Below, in pieces: positions 8,376-17,900 of a stretch of 64,000 bases of DNA; the first letter of the stretch is position 1, and the number at the start of each line of letters is the position of its first letter. Both the position numbers and the translations under genes were made by a program. Source of the stretch: JAPHSX01 sp041554195 (GTDB lineage Bacteria > Pseudomonadota > Gammaproteobacteria > Thiohalomonadales > Thiohalomonadaceae); the NCBI GenBank assembly GCA_041554195.1, contig JBFFMJ010000002.1, positions 248,001-312,000 of the forward strand. Direction: 5' to 3'. The notes beneath the pieces are model-generated. The model worked only from the letters and a program-made list of their open reading frames with translations. It was not told where the DNA came from and did no database searches.

Positions 8376-8801
8376 TTATAGGGTCTTGTGCATATGGCGG
8401 TGGGGAATACCGGCATCCAAAAATACCTCACCCTGTGCGCTAAAGCCGAGGCGTTGATAGAAGGGGATGGCCTCGACCTGGGCATCGAGCTCGACGGCGC
8501 TGAGTCTCTGTGTGGTGGCGATCTCTAGCAGTCGCTGCATTAGCGCTGTGCCGATGCCATGACCACGCCATGGCGCCAATACAGCGACACGACCGATGTG
8601 GCCGTCACTGAGCATGCGGGCGGTGGCGATGGGGTTGCCGCTGTGATCGCAGGCTAGCAGGTGGATGGCAGCCTCATCCAGACCGTCCCACTCCAGCTTC
8701 TCGGGCACCTGCTGCTCCTGCATGAAGACTGTTTGACGAATCAGCCTCAGTGCCGCCTCGTTGGCCTGCCAGGAGGTCTGCTCAAGCTGGAACTCAACCA
8801 T
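8376..8801 (-). CDS. GNAT-family N-acetyltransferase (ElaA/YjcF-like)
   Basis: A 141-residue single GNAT domain. The acetyl-CoA loop is the segment IGRVAVLAPWRGHGIGTALMQRLL (about residues 71-94), with the R/Q-x-x-G-x-G/A motif as RGHGIG. Motif B lies in IPFYQRLGFSAQGEVFLDAGIPHRHMHKTL at the C-terminus. The start codon overlaps the roxA stop by one base (TAATG), so translation is coupled. Its N-terminus FMQEQQVPEKLEWDGLD matches the ElaA-type subgroup. The acceptor is unknown, most likely a small amine or a protein amino group. Confidence 0.85.
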   Translation of the reverse strand: MVEFQLEQTSWQANEAALRLIRQTVFMQEQQVPEKLEWDGLDEAAIHLLACDHSGNPIATARMLSDGHIGRVAVLAPWRGHGIGTALMQRLLEIATTQRLSAVELDAQVEAIPFYQRLGFSAQGEVFLDAGIPHRHMHKTL

Positions 8802-9991
8802 TAGTTGTCAGGGAAGTAGAGCGCGCCGAGGTTGTAGAGGGCGGTGAGCAGTTCGGCGAAACCGGGCGTGGTCAGTTGGGGCTGCAGTGTCGCCAGCGCA
8901 AAACGGCGCTGCCCCGAGAGCAGCGGCGCGGCGAAGGCGAGAGCATCATCAAGCGGGATCTCTTCACCGGCGACGTAGAGTATGGTCTGGCCGTGCTGCT
9001 CAATGTAACTGAAGCGGGCGTACTCACTGCGCCACAGCTCGCCCTCACTGTTCAGCAGCGCCACAAAGCGATCACTGTCGAGCTCCTCTTCGGGCTCCGG
9101 CAGGTAGTGGCCCGGTTTCACATCAGTGGTGAAGGAGGCGAACCAGCGGGCCAGTTCATCGTCATCACGCAGCAGGGCCTGGCGTAATTCGCTACGAATA
9201 TGGGCAAGCTCGGTGGGCGTGATCAGCCCCGGCTGCGCACGCGGCTCAATACCGGGGTCGCTGTAGAATTGTTCGGTGTCGAGGCGCGAGACGGTATCGG
9301 CGCAGTAGGCGGCGGCCAGCTCTGCGATGGCCGGGGCGCGGTACCCCACCGAAATGGTGATGCAATCCTCCAGCGCCACGCCGTGGTGTACCACGCCGGG
9401 CGGCAGGTAGAGCATGTCGCCCTCCTCAAGGATGTACTCCTCTTCGGGCTGAAAGTCCCTGAGGATGCGTACCGGCAGGTCGGGGATCAGCTGCTCGGGG
9501 CCGCAATCCTGATAGGAGAGCTGCCAGCGCCGTCGTCCCGGTCCCTGGATCAGGAACACATCGTAGTTATCGGCGTGCGGGCCGACGCTGCCGTGCTCCG
9601 GGGCGAAGCTCACCATCACATCATCGAGGCGCCAGTTGGGCAGGAAGGCGAAGCGCTCCTGCAGCAGGGCGAACTCGGGGATGTATTTGTTGATCTCCTG
9701 TACCAGCACCGTCCAGTGGGTGTCGGGCAGGGAGGTGAAATCCTCCTCGGCGAAGGGGCCGCACTTCAGCGACCAGGGGGGGGGCTCACCATTGTCGCCG
9801 GTGTTCTCCTGGATGATGCGCGACTCCACATCTTCCTCCATCGCCAGCCCCGCCAGCTCTTCGGGCGCAATCGGACAGACAAAGTCGGGGAGGGCGTTGC
9901 GGATCAGCAGCGGTTTCTGCTGCCAGTAGTCGGCAAGAAACTGTGCGGCGTTTAATTCACCGAGGGGGGGTTGGGAAGGATTCATGGTCAT
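8801..9991 (-). CDS. roxA: Ribosomal oxygenase, L16 arginine hydroxylase (cupin/JmjC)
   Basis: 396 residues of the YcfD/RoxA type, a 2-oxoglutarate and Fe(II) dioxygenase that hydroxylates an arginine of ribosomal protein L16. The N-terminus has YWQQKPLLIRNA. The iron triad is the HxD of GSVGPHADNYDVFLIQ (H139, D141) and a distal His in LPPGVVHHGVALED (about 202). After the JmjC barrel come a dimerisation region and the winged-helix C-terminal domain (265-396) typical of this family. The start could be the Met at position 1 or 3; there is no good ribosome site. It precedes the coupled GNAT gene and follows purB, the order I recall from Pseudomonas. Confidence 0.88.
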   Translation of the reverse strand: MTMNPSQPPLGELNAAQFLADYWQQKPLLIRNALPDFVCPIAPEELAGLAMEEDVESRIIQENTGDNGEPPPWSLKCGPFAEEDFTSLPDTHWTVLVQEINKYIPEFALLQERFAFLPNWRLDDVMVSFAPEHGSVGPHADNYDVFLIQGPGRRRWQLSYQDCGPEQLIPDLPVRILRDFQPEEEYILEEGDMLYLPPGVVHHGVALEDCITISVGYRAPAIAELAAAYCADTVSRLDTEQFYSDPGIEPRAQPGLITPTELAHIRSELRQALLRDDDELARWFASFTTDVKPGHYLPEPEEELDSDRFVALLNSEGELWRSEYARFSYIEQHGQTILYVAGEEIPLDDALAFAAPLLSGQRRFALATLQPQLTTPGFAELLTALYNLGALYFPDN

Positions 9992-10028
9992 AAGTTAGGA
10001 GGGCGCCAGCGGCACCCTCATTATGGTG

Positions 10029-11396
10029 TTAGATGTTTTTCGCTTGCTGGATAGCGTTGCCGATGTAGTTGGCCGGGGTCCACTGCTTCATCTCGGCCTT
10101 GACGCTGTCGGGCAGCTCCAGGGTATCGATAAAGGCGGCCATGCCGGCGGCATCGACGCGCTTGCCACGGGTCAGCTCCTTGAGCTTCTCGTAGGGCTTG
10201 TCGATGGCGTAGCGGCGCATCACGGTCTGAATCGGCTCGGCCAGTACCTCCCAGTTGCTGTCAAGGTCGGCATCCAGCGCGGCCGGGTTAACCTCCAGCT
10301 TGCCAATACCGCGCATGGTCGAGGAGTAGGCGATGATTGAGTAACCGACACCGGTGCCCAGGTTGCGCAACACGGTGGAGTCGGTGAGGTCGCGCTGCCA
10401 GCGGGAGATCGGCAGCTTCTGCGCCAGGTGGTCGAAGATGGCGTTGGCGATACCCAGGTTGCCCTCGGAGTTCTCAAAGTCGATGGGGTTGACCTTGTGC
10501 GGCATGGTGGAGGAGCCGATCTCGCCGGCCACGGTCTTCTGCTTGAAGAAGCCGTTGGAGATGTAGCCCCAGATATCGCGGTCAAAGTCGATGAGGATGG
10601 TGTTAAAGCGGGCCATGGCATCGAAGAACTCGGCGATATAGTCGTGCGGCTCGATCTGGATGGTGTAGGGGTTCCACTGCAGCCCCAGCGAGGTAACGAA
10701 CTCCTCGGCAAATTTGGCCCAGTCCAGCTCCGGGTAGGCGCTGAGGTGGGCATTGTAGTTACCGACCGCACCGTTGATCTTGCCCAGCAGCGGTACCGCG
10801 ATCAGCTGCTCGCGCTGGCGCATCAGGCGGTAGGCGACGTTGGCAAATTCCTTGCCCACGGTGGTGGGGGAGGCGGGCTGGCCGTGGGTGCGCGACAGCA
10901 TTGGCTGCTCGGCATACTCATGGGCCTTGCCACGCATCGCCTCAATGATCTCATCGACAGCCGGCAGGATCACCCCGGTACGCGCTTCATTAAGCATCAG
11001 GGCGTGGGAGAGGTTATTGATATCCTCTGAGGTACAGGCGAAGTGGATGAACTCGGTGACCGCCAACAGCTCCTCGTTGCCCTCGATCTTCTCCTTCAGG
11101 AAGTACTCTACCGCCTTCACATCGTGGTTGGTGGTGCGCTCGATGTTCTTCACCCGCTGCGCGTCCTCTTCACTAAACTTCTCAACGATGTCGTTGAGCA
11201 GGTTGGTGGCGTGCGCCGAGAAGGCCGGCACCTCAGCAATCTCGGCGGTAGCGGCCAGCTTCTGCAACCAGCGTACCTCAACCAGTACGCGGTGGCGGAT
11301 CAGGCCGTACTCGCTGAAGATCGGGCGCAGTGCCTCGGTCTTGGAGCCGTAGCGGCCGTCGATGGGGGAGATGGCGGTAAGTGCGGTCAGATCCAT
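10029..11396 (-). CDS. purB: Adenylosuccinate lyase
   Basis: 455 residues, the same size as the E. coli-type enzyme. The start MDLTALTAISPIDGRYG is the diagnostic N-terminus, and a GGAAAGAG site precedes the ATG. The fumarase/aspartase signature is GSSTMPHKVNPIDFEN (about residue 295). The catalytic His regions are TSEDINN and SRTHGQPA. It cleaves adenylosuccinate to AMP and SAICAR to AICAR in purine synthesis. In Pseudomonas purB lies beside hflD-mnmA; here those genes are about 28 kb away (39.9 kb) and the sequence upstream of purB is an IS remnant. Confidence 0.96.
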   Translation of the reverse strand: MDLTALTAISPIDGRYGSKTEALRPIFSEYGLIRHRVLVEVRWLQKLAATAEIAEVPAFSAHATNLLNDIVEKFSEEDAQRVKNIERTTNHDVKAVEYFLKEKIEGNEELLAVTEFIHFACTSEDINNLSHALMLNEARTGVILPAVDEIIEAMRGKAHEYAEQPMLSRTHGQPASPTTVGKEFANVAYRLMRQREQLIAVPLLGKINGAVGNYNAHLSAYPELDWAKFAEEFVTSLGLQWNPYTIQIEPHDYIAEFFDAMARFNTILIDFDRDIWGYISNGFFKQKTVAGEIGSSTMPHKVNPIDFENSEGNLGIANAIFDHLAQKLPISRWQRDLTDSTVLRNLGTGVGYSIIAYSSTMRGIGKLEVNPAALDADLDSNWEVLAEPIQTVMRRYAIDKPYEKLKELTRGKRVDAAGMAAFIDTLELPDSVKAEMKQWTPANYIGNAIQQAKNI

Positions 11397-11610
11397 AGCT
11401 CTTTCCAATATATAGGTTGCGAATTTAAGAATCGCGCGATCATACACCAAATCTTAATTTGATTGGCGTTCTCGTTGGTGACGCTGCTGAGAATACAGAG
11501 AGTATGAATGGGAAACGGCCTTTGTCCCCAAAATGTCGCCTTGAAGGCACGTCAATGCGCGTTAAATGCGTTCTCACCGGAACTGGTTAAAGGATAACGG
11601 TGCCATTTAG

Positions 11611-11832
11611 AGCATGAATCGCAAAGGTGTAAGGTGTGATGAATGACAATGCGGAGATGGAATCATTTTCCCATAACTTCAAGGCAGAACGTATACATAT
11701 GAACGAGTATGTGACGGAGAAAGAGCTTAGGGCCGTGATCATGGAATATGTAGGATTCTATAATCGAAAGAGGATACACTCATCATATAGATTATATGAT
11801 GCCTGACGAGTATGAAGTGAGAATGGGCTAAG
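11611..11832 (+). pseudogene. IS3-family transposase (OrfB) C-terminal remnant, frameshifted
   Basis: Three short reading frames together spell the end of an IS3-family DDE transposase. Frame one at 11614 gives MNRKGVRCDE, corresponding to the family's SMSRKGNCYDNA. Frame two gives NDNAEMESFSHNFKAERIH, MNEYVTEKELRAVIMEYV and GFYNRKRIHSSYRLYDA up to a stop at 11804-11806. Frame three gives PDEYEVRMG to a stop at 11832. These match the rve/DDE C-terminal motif (DNAxMESFF, KxExxH, EYIxxFYNRxRxHSSLGYxSPxEYE). At least two frameshifts and loss of everything upstream make it dead. About 30-50 bases later, GCAAAATCGGGGGTAG resembles the terminal end of such elements. Confidence 0.8.
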
Positions 11833-11904
11833 TGAGTAAAGGATGTAGCAAACAGTGTGTGCAAAATCGGGGGTAGTTCCTCAAACATAATCCCTTGTTA
11901 CTTC

Positions 11905-11925
11905 AGGGCCACGCTGTGTGGCCCT
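11905..11925 (-). terminator. Hairpin after the PhnD-like gene
   Basis: AGGGCCAC and GTGGCCCT form an 8-bp stem around a 5-base loop, 43 bases past the stop of the minus-strand PhnD-like gene. There is no T-run on either side, so termination is uncertain. Confidence 0.4.
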
Positions 11926-11967
11926 CATTACTGTGTGTACTATACGAAGCTAAGCCGCAAGTCGCTA

Positions 11968-12777
11968 TTACCAGCCCCAGACCACACCTTCGAGCATGTT
12001 GCTGGAACCACCATAATCACTGGAATCTGCGGGGATAAACGAGGCAGCATTTTTGGTGAAACGTGCGAGGATTGGCTTCATGCTTGCATCCTCCTGAAGT
12101 ACCCGGGAAATTTGCGCACGCTGCTGCGTATTCACCCGGCTGCCTACGCTGAAACCCTGGTTGGAAAATTCATTGGAAGTGTAAATGATTTTAAGCCGTG
12201 ATTTTTCTTCGGCAGTTAGTTTCTTGTTGTAGAACTGGTCTCTGAGCACGGCGGCATCACACTTTCCTTCTATGAGTCCCTGATAGATATTGTGCATGTC
12301 TCCCTGGATAGGAGCCACGGTGGGCGAAATGGCTTCTGTGGCATAGCGATAGAGCAATGTCACGGCAGTAAGATTTGGGGTAGCAAAGGCACATACCTTT
12401 GCTGTCTGCAGTGACCTGCCATCTTTCAAATGACCGTTTTCCTTGAGAGTCACGAAGTTGAATTTCAGGTAACCTGGCAACCGTGCGACAGGGGTGAAGT
12501 TGGTGTGCTTGATGCGCCAGGAGATGAGATGCGGCCCGTCCAGGAGTATGTCATAGCTATCATTGCGGATCTTTGAGGAGTATTCCGCCCAGCTGCTTGG
12601 ATGCTCGTAGATAACCTTCTCTCCAAGCACCTCTGACAGGCGCTTTGCTAATGGGCCATAGGTACTGATACCCTCGCTGCGATCCTCCCTTGGGGCAGCG
12701 GAGAGGATAAGATCAGCATAGGCAAGCTGACTGGATATAAGGACCATCAGGGTGATCAGGGTAGCTGCAAAACGCAT
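11968..12777 (-). CDS. PhnD-like periplasmic phosphate/phosphonate-type binding protein
   Basis: 269 residues with a clear signal peptide (MRFAATLITLMVLISSQLAYA, cut about residue 21). The mature protein starts DLILSAAPREDRSEGISTYGPLAKRLSEVLG, the usual opening of PhnD-family solute-binding proteins. It continues with the hinge and ligand regions YDILLDGPHLISWRI, CAFATPNLTAVTLLYRY and GLIEGKCDAAVLRDQFYNK. The Ser/Thr-rich phosphonate-binding loop is not clearly kept. No ABC permease or ATPase lies nearby. Orphan members of this family often serve as sensory or oxidised-anion binding partners rather than transporters. It sits in the accessory pocket next to the IS remnant. Ligand unknown. Confidence 0.75.
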   Translation of the reverse strand: MRFAATLITLMVLISSQLAYADLILSAAPREDRSEGISTYGPLAKRLSEVLGEKVIYEHPSSWAEYSSKIRNDSYDILLDGPHLISWRIKHTNFTPVARLPGYLKFNFVTLKENGHLKDGRSLQTAKVCAFATPNLTAVTLLYRYATEAISPTVAPIQGDMHNIYQGLIEGKCDAAVLRDQFYNKKLTAEEKSRLKIIYTSNEFSNQGFSVGSRVNTQQRAQISRVLQEDASMKPILARFTKNAASFIPADSSDYGGSSNMLEGVVWGW

Positions 12778-13155
12778 TTTGATTCCTTGTGTGGTGTACG
12801 CGTTACTAATTCTAAATCGTGAAAGTAAAAATAATGTGACATCTCTCTAGCCCAGACGTGGGGCCGGGTGAGCGGCAACAACGATAGTGAGTCTATGGCC
12901 TTTATTGACTATTAGTATATTTGAATATTACCAACTAGTGACTACTGAGTGAAGTCCCTGGTGAGATTTTCTTGCCTGTGACAGCAGTGGGTTTAGATCC
13001 ATTTTTTTCAACACAACGGTCAACTAAGCAAGTTATAGCGATATAATTTAGTTTAAATCAACCTCATCGCCGTTCACTGGGTAAGGACATATCATCAGAC
13101 CAGAAGTTTGTCGTTACGGCGAACTCTTCTCTCGGTCTTAATGGAGTTAAGGGAA
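12778..13155. other. 378-bp gene-free region between divergent genes
   Basis: AT-rich sequence between the PhnD-like gene (minus) and the unknown 503-residue gene (plus). It must hold both promoters, but I see no convincing -35/-10 pair, operator or terminator. A GTGACAT with a weak partner 11 bases away resembles half of a Pho box and was not accepted. Confidence 0.5.
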
Positions 13156-14667
13156 ATGGATCTTGGGCAGGTACAAATTGCTGTTGGCATCGACTGGCGC
13201 TTGTTGGACGGGATGGTCCGTTACCTTTACCGCGATGGCACAATTCCGGTAGTGACTACACTGCAAAACGGCACAATTACCGCGAATCTTGAAGAACCGC
13301 GTATTGCGATCGTGAATACATCCGCTGGCGGAGAAAGCTTGGCCTTGCGGATGCAGGGGGAATTCACTCTTCTTCCCGCACAACCGACGGATTTCTTTGT
13401 CTTGGTTTTGCTGGAACCTATGGTCGTAAGCGTACCTCCAGAGGCCCCGATGGCTTCTTTTACTATCAATGGAATACAGGGTGTCGCACCCGCTAATATG
13501 GAAGCGGTCATTGCTGGGTTTGCAGAAACGATAGTCGGCAATTTTTTGCAAAGCATTGCTATCCCGATTTACGAGCCGTTGATCAATGCGTTGGAAACGG
13601 CATATTTTGGCGACACGCCCCCATTGATGGATCAGTGGTCACTAGGGTTTAGCCTCGGTCATGCCGGGATTCTGGAACGCGAACATTACGAGCCATGGCG
13701 GCCTCCTTATGTTGACGTGCTTGCGGTTCAGCGTACCTTGGTTGCCACTATTGCCCTACCGAATGAGGATGCGAGTATTCCCGGGGATCCGGCTATCACA
13801 CCGCATGGTACGGGCTTGCAGATTATTATCTCTAAAGATGCCATGAATGCTTTTCTCGCGCACAGCGCCAGCCAATTGCTGGGAAAGAAAATCAACGGGG
13901 CGACGATTAACTCCCTGACCATGGCGATGGTAGATCATGGGATAGAGATTCATGGCGAAGCTGAAAAATCCGTAGCGACGATTACGTGGGACGGGGTTAT
14001 CCGTTTGTATTTCCACAATTATTACATCAGCCTCAAAACAGGGGCGGTGAAGAAAACATTGGGGCCGTTTTCTGAAAACGGATATTTGGAAGTGGCGACC
14101 AGCGGAATCGATGTGGATGTTGATATTCCCTGGTATGTGAAACTGTTCCAGGGAGTTTTGTCTTTTCTCGGCCCCATCGGTTGGATTATCAACAGCGTGG
14201 CCATCGAGCCGAAACTGGAGGAAGCCGAAGGCGCCCCCGGCCTTGTGCGCAATGCGCTTGGTTACCAGGTGCGTGCGGCTTTCGAGGGCATGGTGGCCGG
14301 CTTTTCCGGTATCAGCGATCCGGGAAAACTTCCTTTCGTTATGCTTGGCAGTGATGCATGGATCGCACAGGGCAATTATGCCTATACCTTTAAAGCATTC
14401 GGCGGATACAATGAGGCCCAGATCGCCAAGATCGACTACGATAAATTTCAATTGCCCGGCGCGGAAGGAAAATCCGTGGGATATTTTCATCTGGACAGCG
14501 GCCACAAACTTGCAGCAACGGAAGCCGGTATGCTGTTAAAGCGGGGAATCCTGGACATTCCCGGTTATCACGGTGTGCGTGCGACCTATGGATTTTACGT
14601 CCGTGCCAACCCTAATCAGCAGGATAAAGACAATCTGGTGCCCCCAGACGATATTGTGGTGCACTAA
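13156..14667 (+). CDS. Unrecognised 503-residue protein
   Basis: I do not recognise this protein. The ATG at 13156 (MDLGQVQIAVGIDWRLLDG) is chosen because GGAG lies 9 bases upstream; GTG/ATG codons 15-48 bases earlier are possible. There is no signal peptide and no clear membrane span, though LSFLGPIGWIINSVAI (about residue 340) is hydrophobic. The sequence has many alternating beta-type stretches: TLQNGTITANLEEPRIAIVNTS, ALRMQGEFTLLPA, then GLQIIISKDAMNAFLAHSASQLLG and ATITWDGVIRLYFHNYYISLK. An amphipathic layout of this sort recalls lipid-binding TULIP/P47-type proteins, a guess only. Codon use differs somewhat from the neighbouring housekeeping genes, and it lies in the accessory pocket near an IS remnant, so it may be acquired. 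It is complete, with a normal stop. Confidence 0.7.
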   Translation: MDLGQVQIAVGIDWRLLDGMVRYLYRDGTIPVVTTLQNGTITANLEEPRIAIVNTSAGGESLALRMQGEFTLLPAQPTDFFVLVLLEPMVVSVPPEAPMASFTINGIQGVAPANMEAVIAGFAETIVGNFLQSIAIPIYEPLINALETAYFGDTPPLMDQWSLGFSLGHAGILEREHYEPWRPPYVDVLAVQRTLVATIALPNEDASIPGDPAITPHGTGLQIIISKDAMNAFLAHSASQLLGKKINGATINSLTMAMVDHGIEIHGEAEKSVATITWDGVIRLYFHNYYISLKTGAVKKTLGPFSENGYLEVATSGIDVDVDIPWYVKLFQGVLSFLGPIGWIINSVAIEPKLEEAEGAPGLVRNALGYQVRAAFEGMVAGFSGISDPGKLPFVMLGSDAWIAQGNYAYTFKAFGGYNEAQIAKIDYDKFQLPGAEGKSVGYFHLDSGHKLAATEAGMLLKRGILDIPGYHGVRATYGFYVRANPNQQDKDNLVPPDDIVVH

Positions 14668-14748
14668 GCCGGCTTAATCAGCCCAACACTTACGAAGATG
14701 CCGGGCTGACAGGTTGAGTAGTGATAGGGGCAGGCCGACAGGAGTCGC

Positions 14749-14766
14749 TGTATCAGATCTGATACA
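14749..14766. promoter_or_regulatory. 18-bp perfect palindrome, candidate enhancer site
   Basis: TGTATCAGATCTGATACA is a perfect inverted repeat with no spacer. Its centre lies about 175 bases before the start site expected from the sigma-54-type promoter downstream, a normal distance for an enhancer-binding-protein site. The protein that binds is unknown. The NtrC/VpsR-like regulator encoded just past the DUF11 gene is the nearest candidate. Confidence 0.55.
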
Positions 14767-14907
14767 CCTGCTATTTGCTCTAGTTTGTTGATTTATAGAA
14801 GATTCCTACTTAGTTACGCTCTAATACTGTCTCATATATGAAACATCATTGCCGTTGACGCTCCGAATTTTTTGCACGGATATATTTAAAAACAATACGT
14901 TACCAAA

Positions 14908-14923
14908 TGGCAAGGAAATTGCT
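14908..14923 (+). promoter_or_regulatory. Sigma-54 (-24/-12) promoter
   Basis: TGGCAAGGAAATTGCT fits the consensus TGGCACG-N4-TTGCT at 15 of 16 informative or free positions, with the exact GG-to-GC spacing. Transcription would start near 14934, leaving a 48-base leader with the ribosome site AAGGAGAAAGAG before the ATG at 14982. Confidence 0.75.
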
Positions 14924-14981
14924 TTCCTAGTGTGAAGCGACAGGCGCTTATTAGGCGCACAAACACTAAGGAGAAAGAGAG

Positions 14982-17900
14982 ATGGAAACGTTAATAAGAA
15001 CGCCAGGGACAAGAGGGAGCCTTGGGAAGTTCGCCGGATGGTGTCTTCTCGCAGCGCTTTTTGTTTACCTCCTAATCGTGGCGGGGATGAGGCTAGCCCT
15101 GGCCGATGGCGGGGACTTCTCACTGGACCTGACCGCCGCCGGACCCTACACCTATGACCATACCACGGGCGGTGGTGCCTATAACGACCGTACCGTGGGC
15201 AAGGGCGACGATATTGTTGAGTCGCTGGAGGGCTCTGACTTCTCCTGCGGTGACACCGTTACCTACCTGACCCAGATCACGGTCGATGCCGGTGCCATCG
15301 GTGCCCAGGCCATCGAACTGGATTACCGTTTTCTCGCCGATACCACCGGCCAGTCGGGGGCGGCGATCTCAGATATTACCGGCGTGTGGATCAATTACGG
15401 TTGTGTGATAAACGGCGCCACCGTCGATGCCAGCTGTGACGGTGCTACCACCCCGCGGCCCGAGGGTTTCGACTCGGGTAACAGCGACGATGGCGGCAGT
15501 ACCGCTCTTCTCTACAACGAGCACCTGACCGGGCCGCTCTACGTGGCCAAGTCGACACTCAATGGTACGGTGCAGGTCGATGACCTGGAGGCGGGCGAAA
15601 CGGTCGTGGTACGCACCGATGTTCTCCTCTCATGCCAGCCGGGCAGTTCACCGACAGGCAACCTGCAGGCGGCGATCATTGATGCCCGTGTTGTGACGCC
15701 TGAACTCGATACCATCAGCGTCGGCAACCAGACTGTGCCCTTCCTGCATATCGGCCAACTCGGCTATGCCGAGCTTTCCGTGATCAAGACGGTGACCGAG
15801 GAGAATGGCAGCTGCCCCGGTGTCGAGACCCTGGCTATTGCTGAGGGCGACACGGTCAAGTACTGCTACGAGGTGGAGAATGTCGGCACCCAGGCGGTCT
15901 ATAACCTTAATCTGGTTGACGATAACGGCACTCCCGGTGATACAGGGGATGACTTCACCATTACGGTCAGCAGCGGTCTTACCGATGAGGACAGCGACGG
16001 CACGGCCGACGACCTGGCCGCAGGTGGCACCGCCTTTGGTGAAGAGCTGGTGACAATCACCACCGAGTTCGGCGGCTCTCTTACCAACATCGTCTATGCC
16101 AATGGCGAGCCGGTGGAGCAGAAAAACGACGATGCCACGGTGCAGGTCATCCTGGCGCGCGGCCTGCTGATCGAGAAGCGCGCGGTGTCGGCCAGTGTGG
16201 AAAATCCCAGCTGGGGCGACTGCGTAGATCCGCTCTCGGTACCCTCGGGCGGGGGTGTGGTCTTCTGCTACAAAATCACCAACACCGGTGATTTGGACCT
16301 CTACAATCTCAGCGACGTTCTGGATGACAATGCTGGAGGAACGCCCTTCAACGTCTCCATCGAGGGCCTGCTCGACCTCGACGGTGATACCGAAGTGGAT
16401 GACCTCGGTTCGGGCGCCATCGCCTACGCCTTCTCCGCACCCATCTCGATGGACTTCGCTGCGGGCGTAACGCGCACCAATGTGGCCGAGGTGGATGCGG
16501 ATGATGTGGATCCGGTGAGCGACACCGCGGTGGTCAACGTGACCCGCCCGGAAGGGCAGTGCACCATGGATGTGACGGTCTCCACCGATGGTAACTGTCC
16601 GGCAGGCGAAGAGGTCTTTATCCTCGCCGGTACCGAGGTGACCTGGTGTGTGGGTGTGAGCAACAACATTGCAGCCGATCTGGCTTCAGTGCTTGCCGGC
16701 ACCACCACCGACGGCATTACCTACTTACCACTTGGCGATCTGGGACCGCTGGCAATGGGCGCCTCCAACTCAACGAGCTTCAATCAGGTCATTCCTGCAG
16801 ATACCACGCTCGAGGCGACTGCCGTGGCAACCGATGTCTACGGCAACACCTATACCTGTGCCGCCGATGATGCCAAGGCCAACGTGGTCAATCCGAGCAT
16901 TAACATCGTCAAGACCTTGGTCGCCGCAAGCGATGGTGATTGCGCCAACAGCAGCGATCCGCTCGATGTGGTGGCGGGTACCGAGGTTGAGTACTGCTAC
17001 GCGGTGAGCAACAACGGTGATACCGACCTGGTGGATGTGGCCATCAATGACGACAAGCTCGGCTATATCGGCACTATTGCCGCACTGGCCGTGGGGCAGA
17101 CGCAGACCATCAAGTCAGGGGCCGTTGCCATTACGGTGGATACCGACAATATCGGTGATGCCGCTGGTCATGATGTCTACGGCTATCCGGTCAGCGACAA
17201 CGACGATGCCCACGTCAATGCCCTCTACGCCGATGTGGTAGTACAGAAGAGCGGTACCTCGACGGTGATCGTGCTGGATGATGACAGCGTCGACTACACC
17301 ATCATCGTCAGCAATGTGGGTGAAACCACGGCGTTGAACGTGGTGCTGACCGACCCGATGCCCGCAGGCTTCATCTTCGATGCCGACGGTGTCGACCCGC
17401 ACTGCCTCTCCGATGGCGGTACACCGCCGAGCATTAGCTGTGCACTGGGTGATATCGCCCCTGGCGGCAGTATCGAGTTGCACTTCAGCGGCAGTACCAC
17501 AGTGGCCTCCGGCAGCCTGCGCAACGAGGCGTGTGCCACGACCGATACGCCGGAGATCTACGAGGACAATAACTGTGATGACACCAACACTCGCGTTGCC
17601 CCCGGAGCAACCCGTACTATCGGCTTCTGGGGCAACCATCCGGACTACATGGCGATGTGTCTGGAGACCAGCAACTGGCAGGTAGACCTTGGCTTCTACG
17701 CCATGGATGCCTCGGGAGACAGCGGGCTGCAGGCGCAGATGCTGCAGGAGAGCATCGGTATCATCAAGACCAATATCGCCCGTAATACCTGCGGTGATAA
17801 GCGCACCACCCTGGAGAAGACCGCACTACAGTCCGGTCGCCAGGTGCTGGCCGCCTACTGCAATGTAACCACGCTGGGTGGTGGTTTTGATGGTTTCGCC

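Larger units (their letters stand above)
11397..11967. other. Gene-free stretch with IS remnant
   Basis: Between purB and the PhnD-like gene. Beyond the purB promoter area it holds only a decayed transposase end (11611-11832), a probable IS terminal sequence near 11860-11880 and a hairpin at 11905-11925. Confidence 0.7.
14668..14981. other. Promoter region of the DUF11 gene
   Basis: 314 bp without a gene. It holds an 18-bp palindrome (14749-14766), a short palindrome TCATATATGA near 14833 and a sigma-54-type promoter (14908-14923), all upstream of the DUF11 gene. Confidence 0.7.

Noticed and set aside
10023..11462. Several long frames on the plus strand opposite purB
   Set aside because: Shadows of purB. 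Low-complexity, no ribosome sites.
12814..12842. Possible Pho box upstream of the PhnD-like gene
   Set aside because: Only one good unit (GTGACAT) with a poor partner 11 bases away; the other phased positions do not match.
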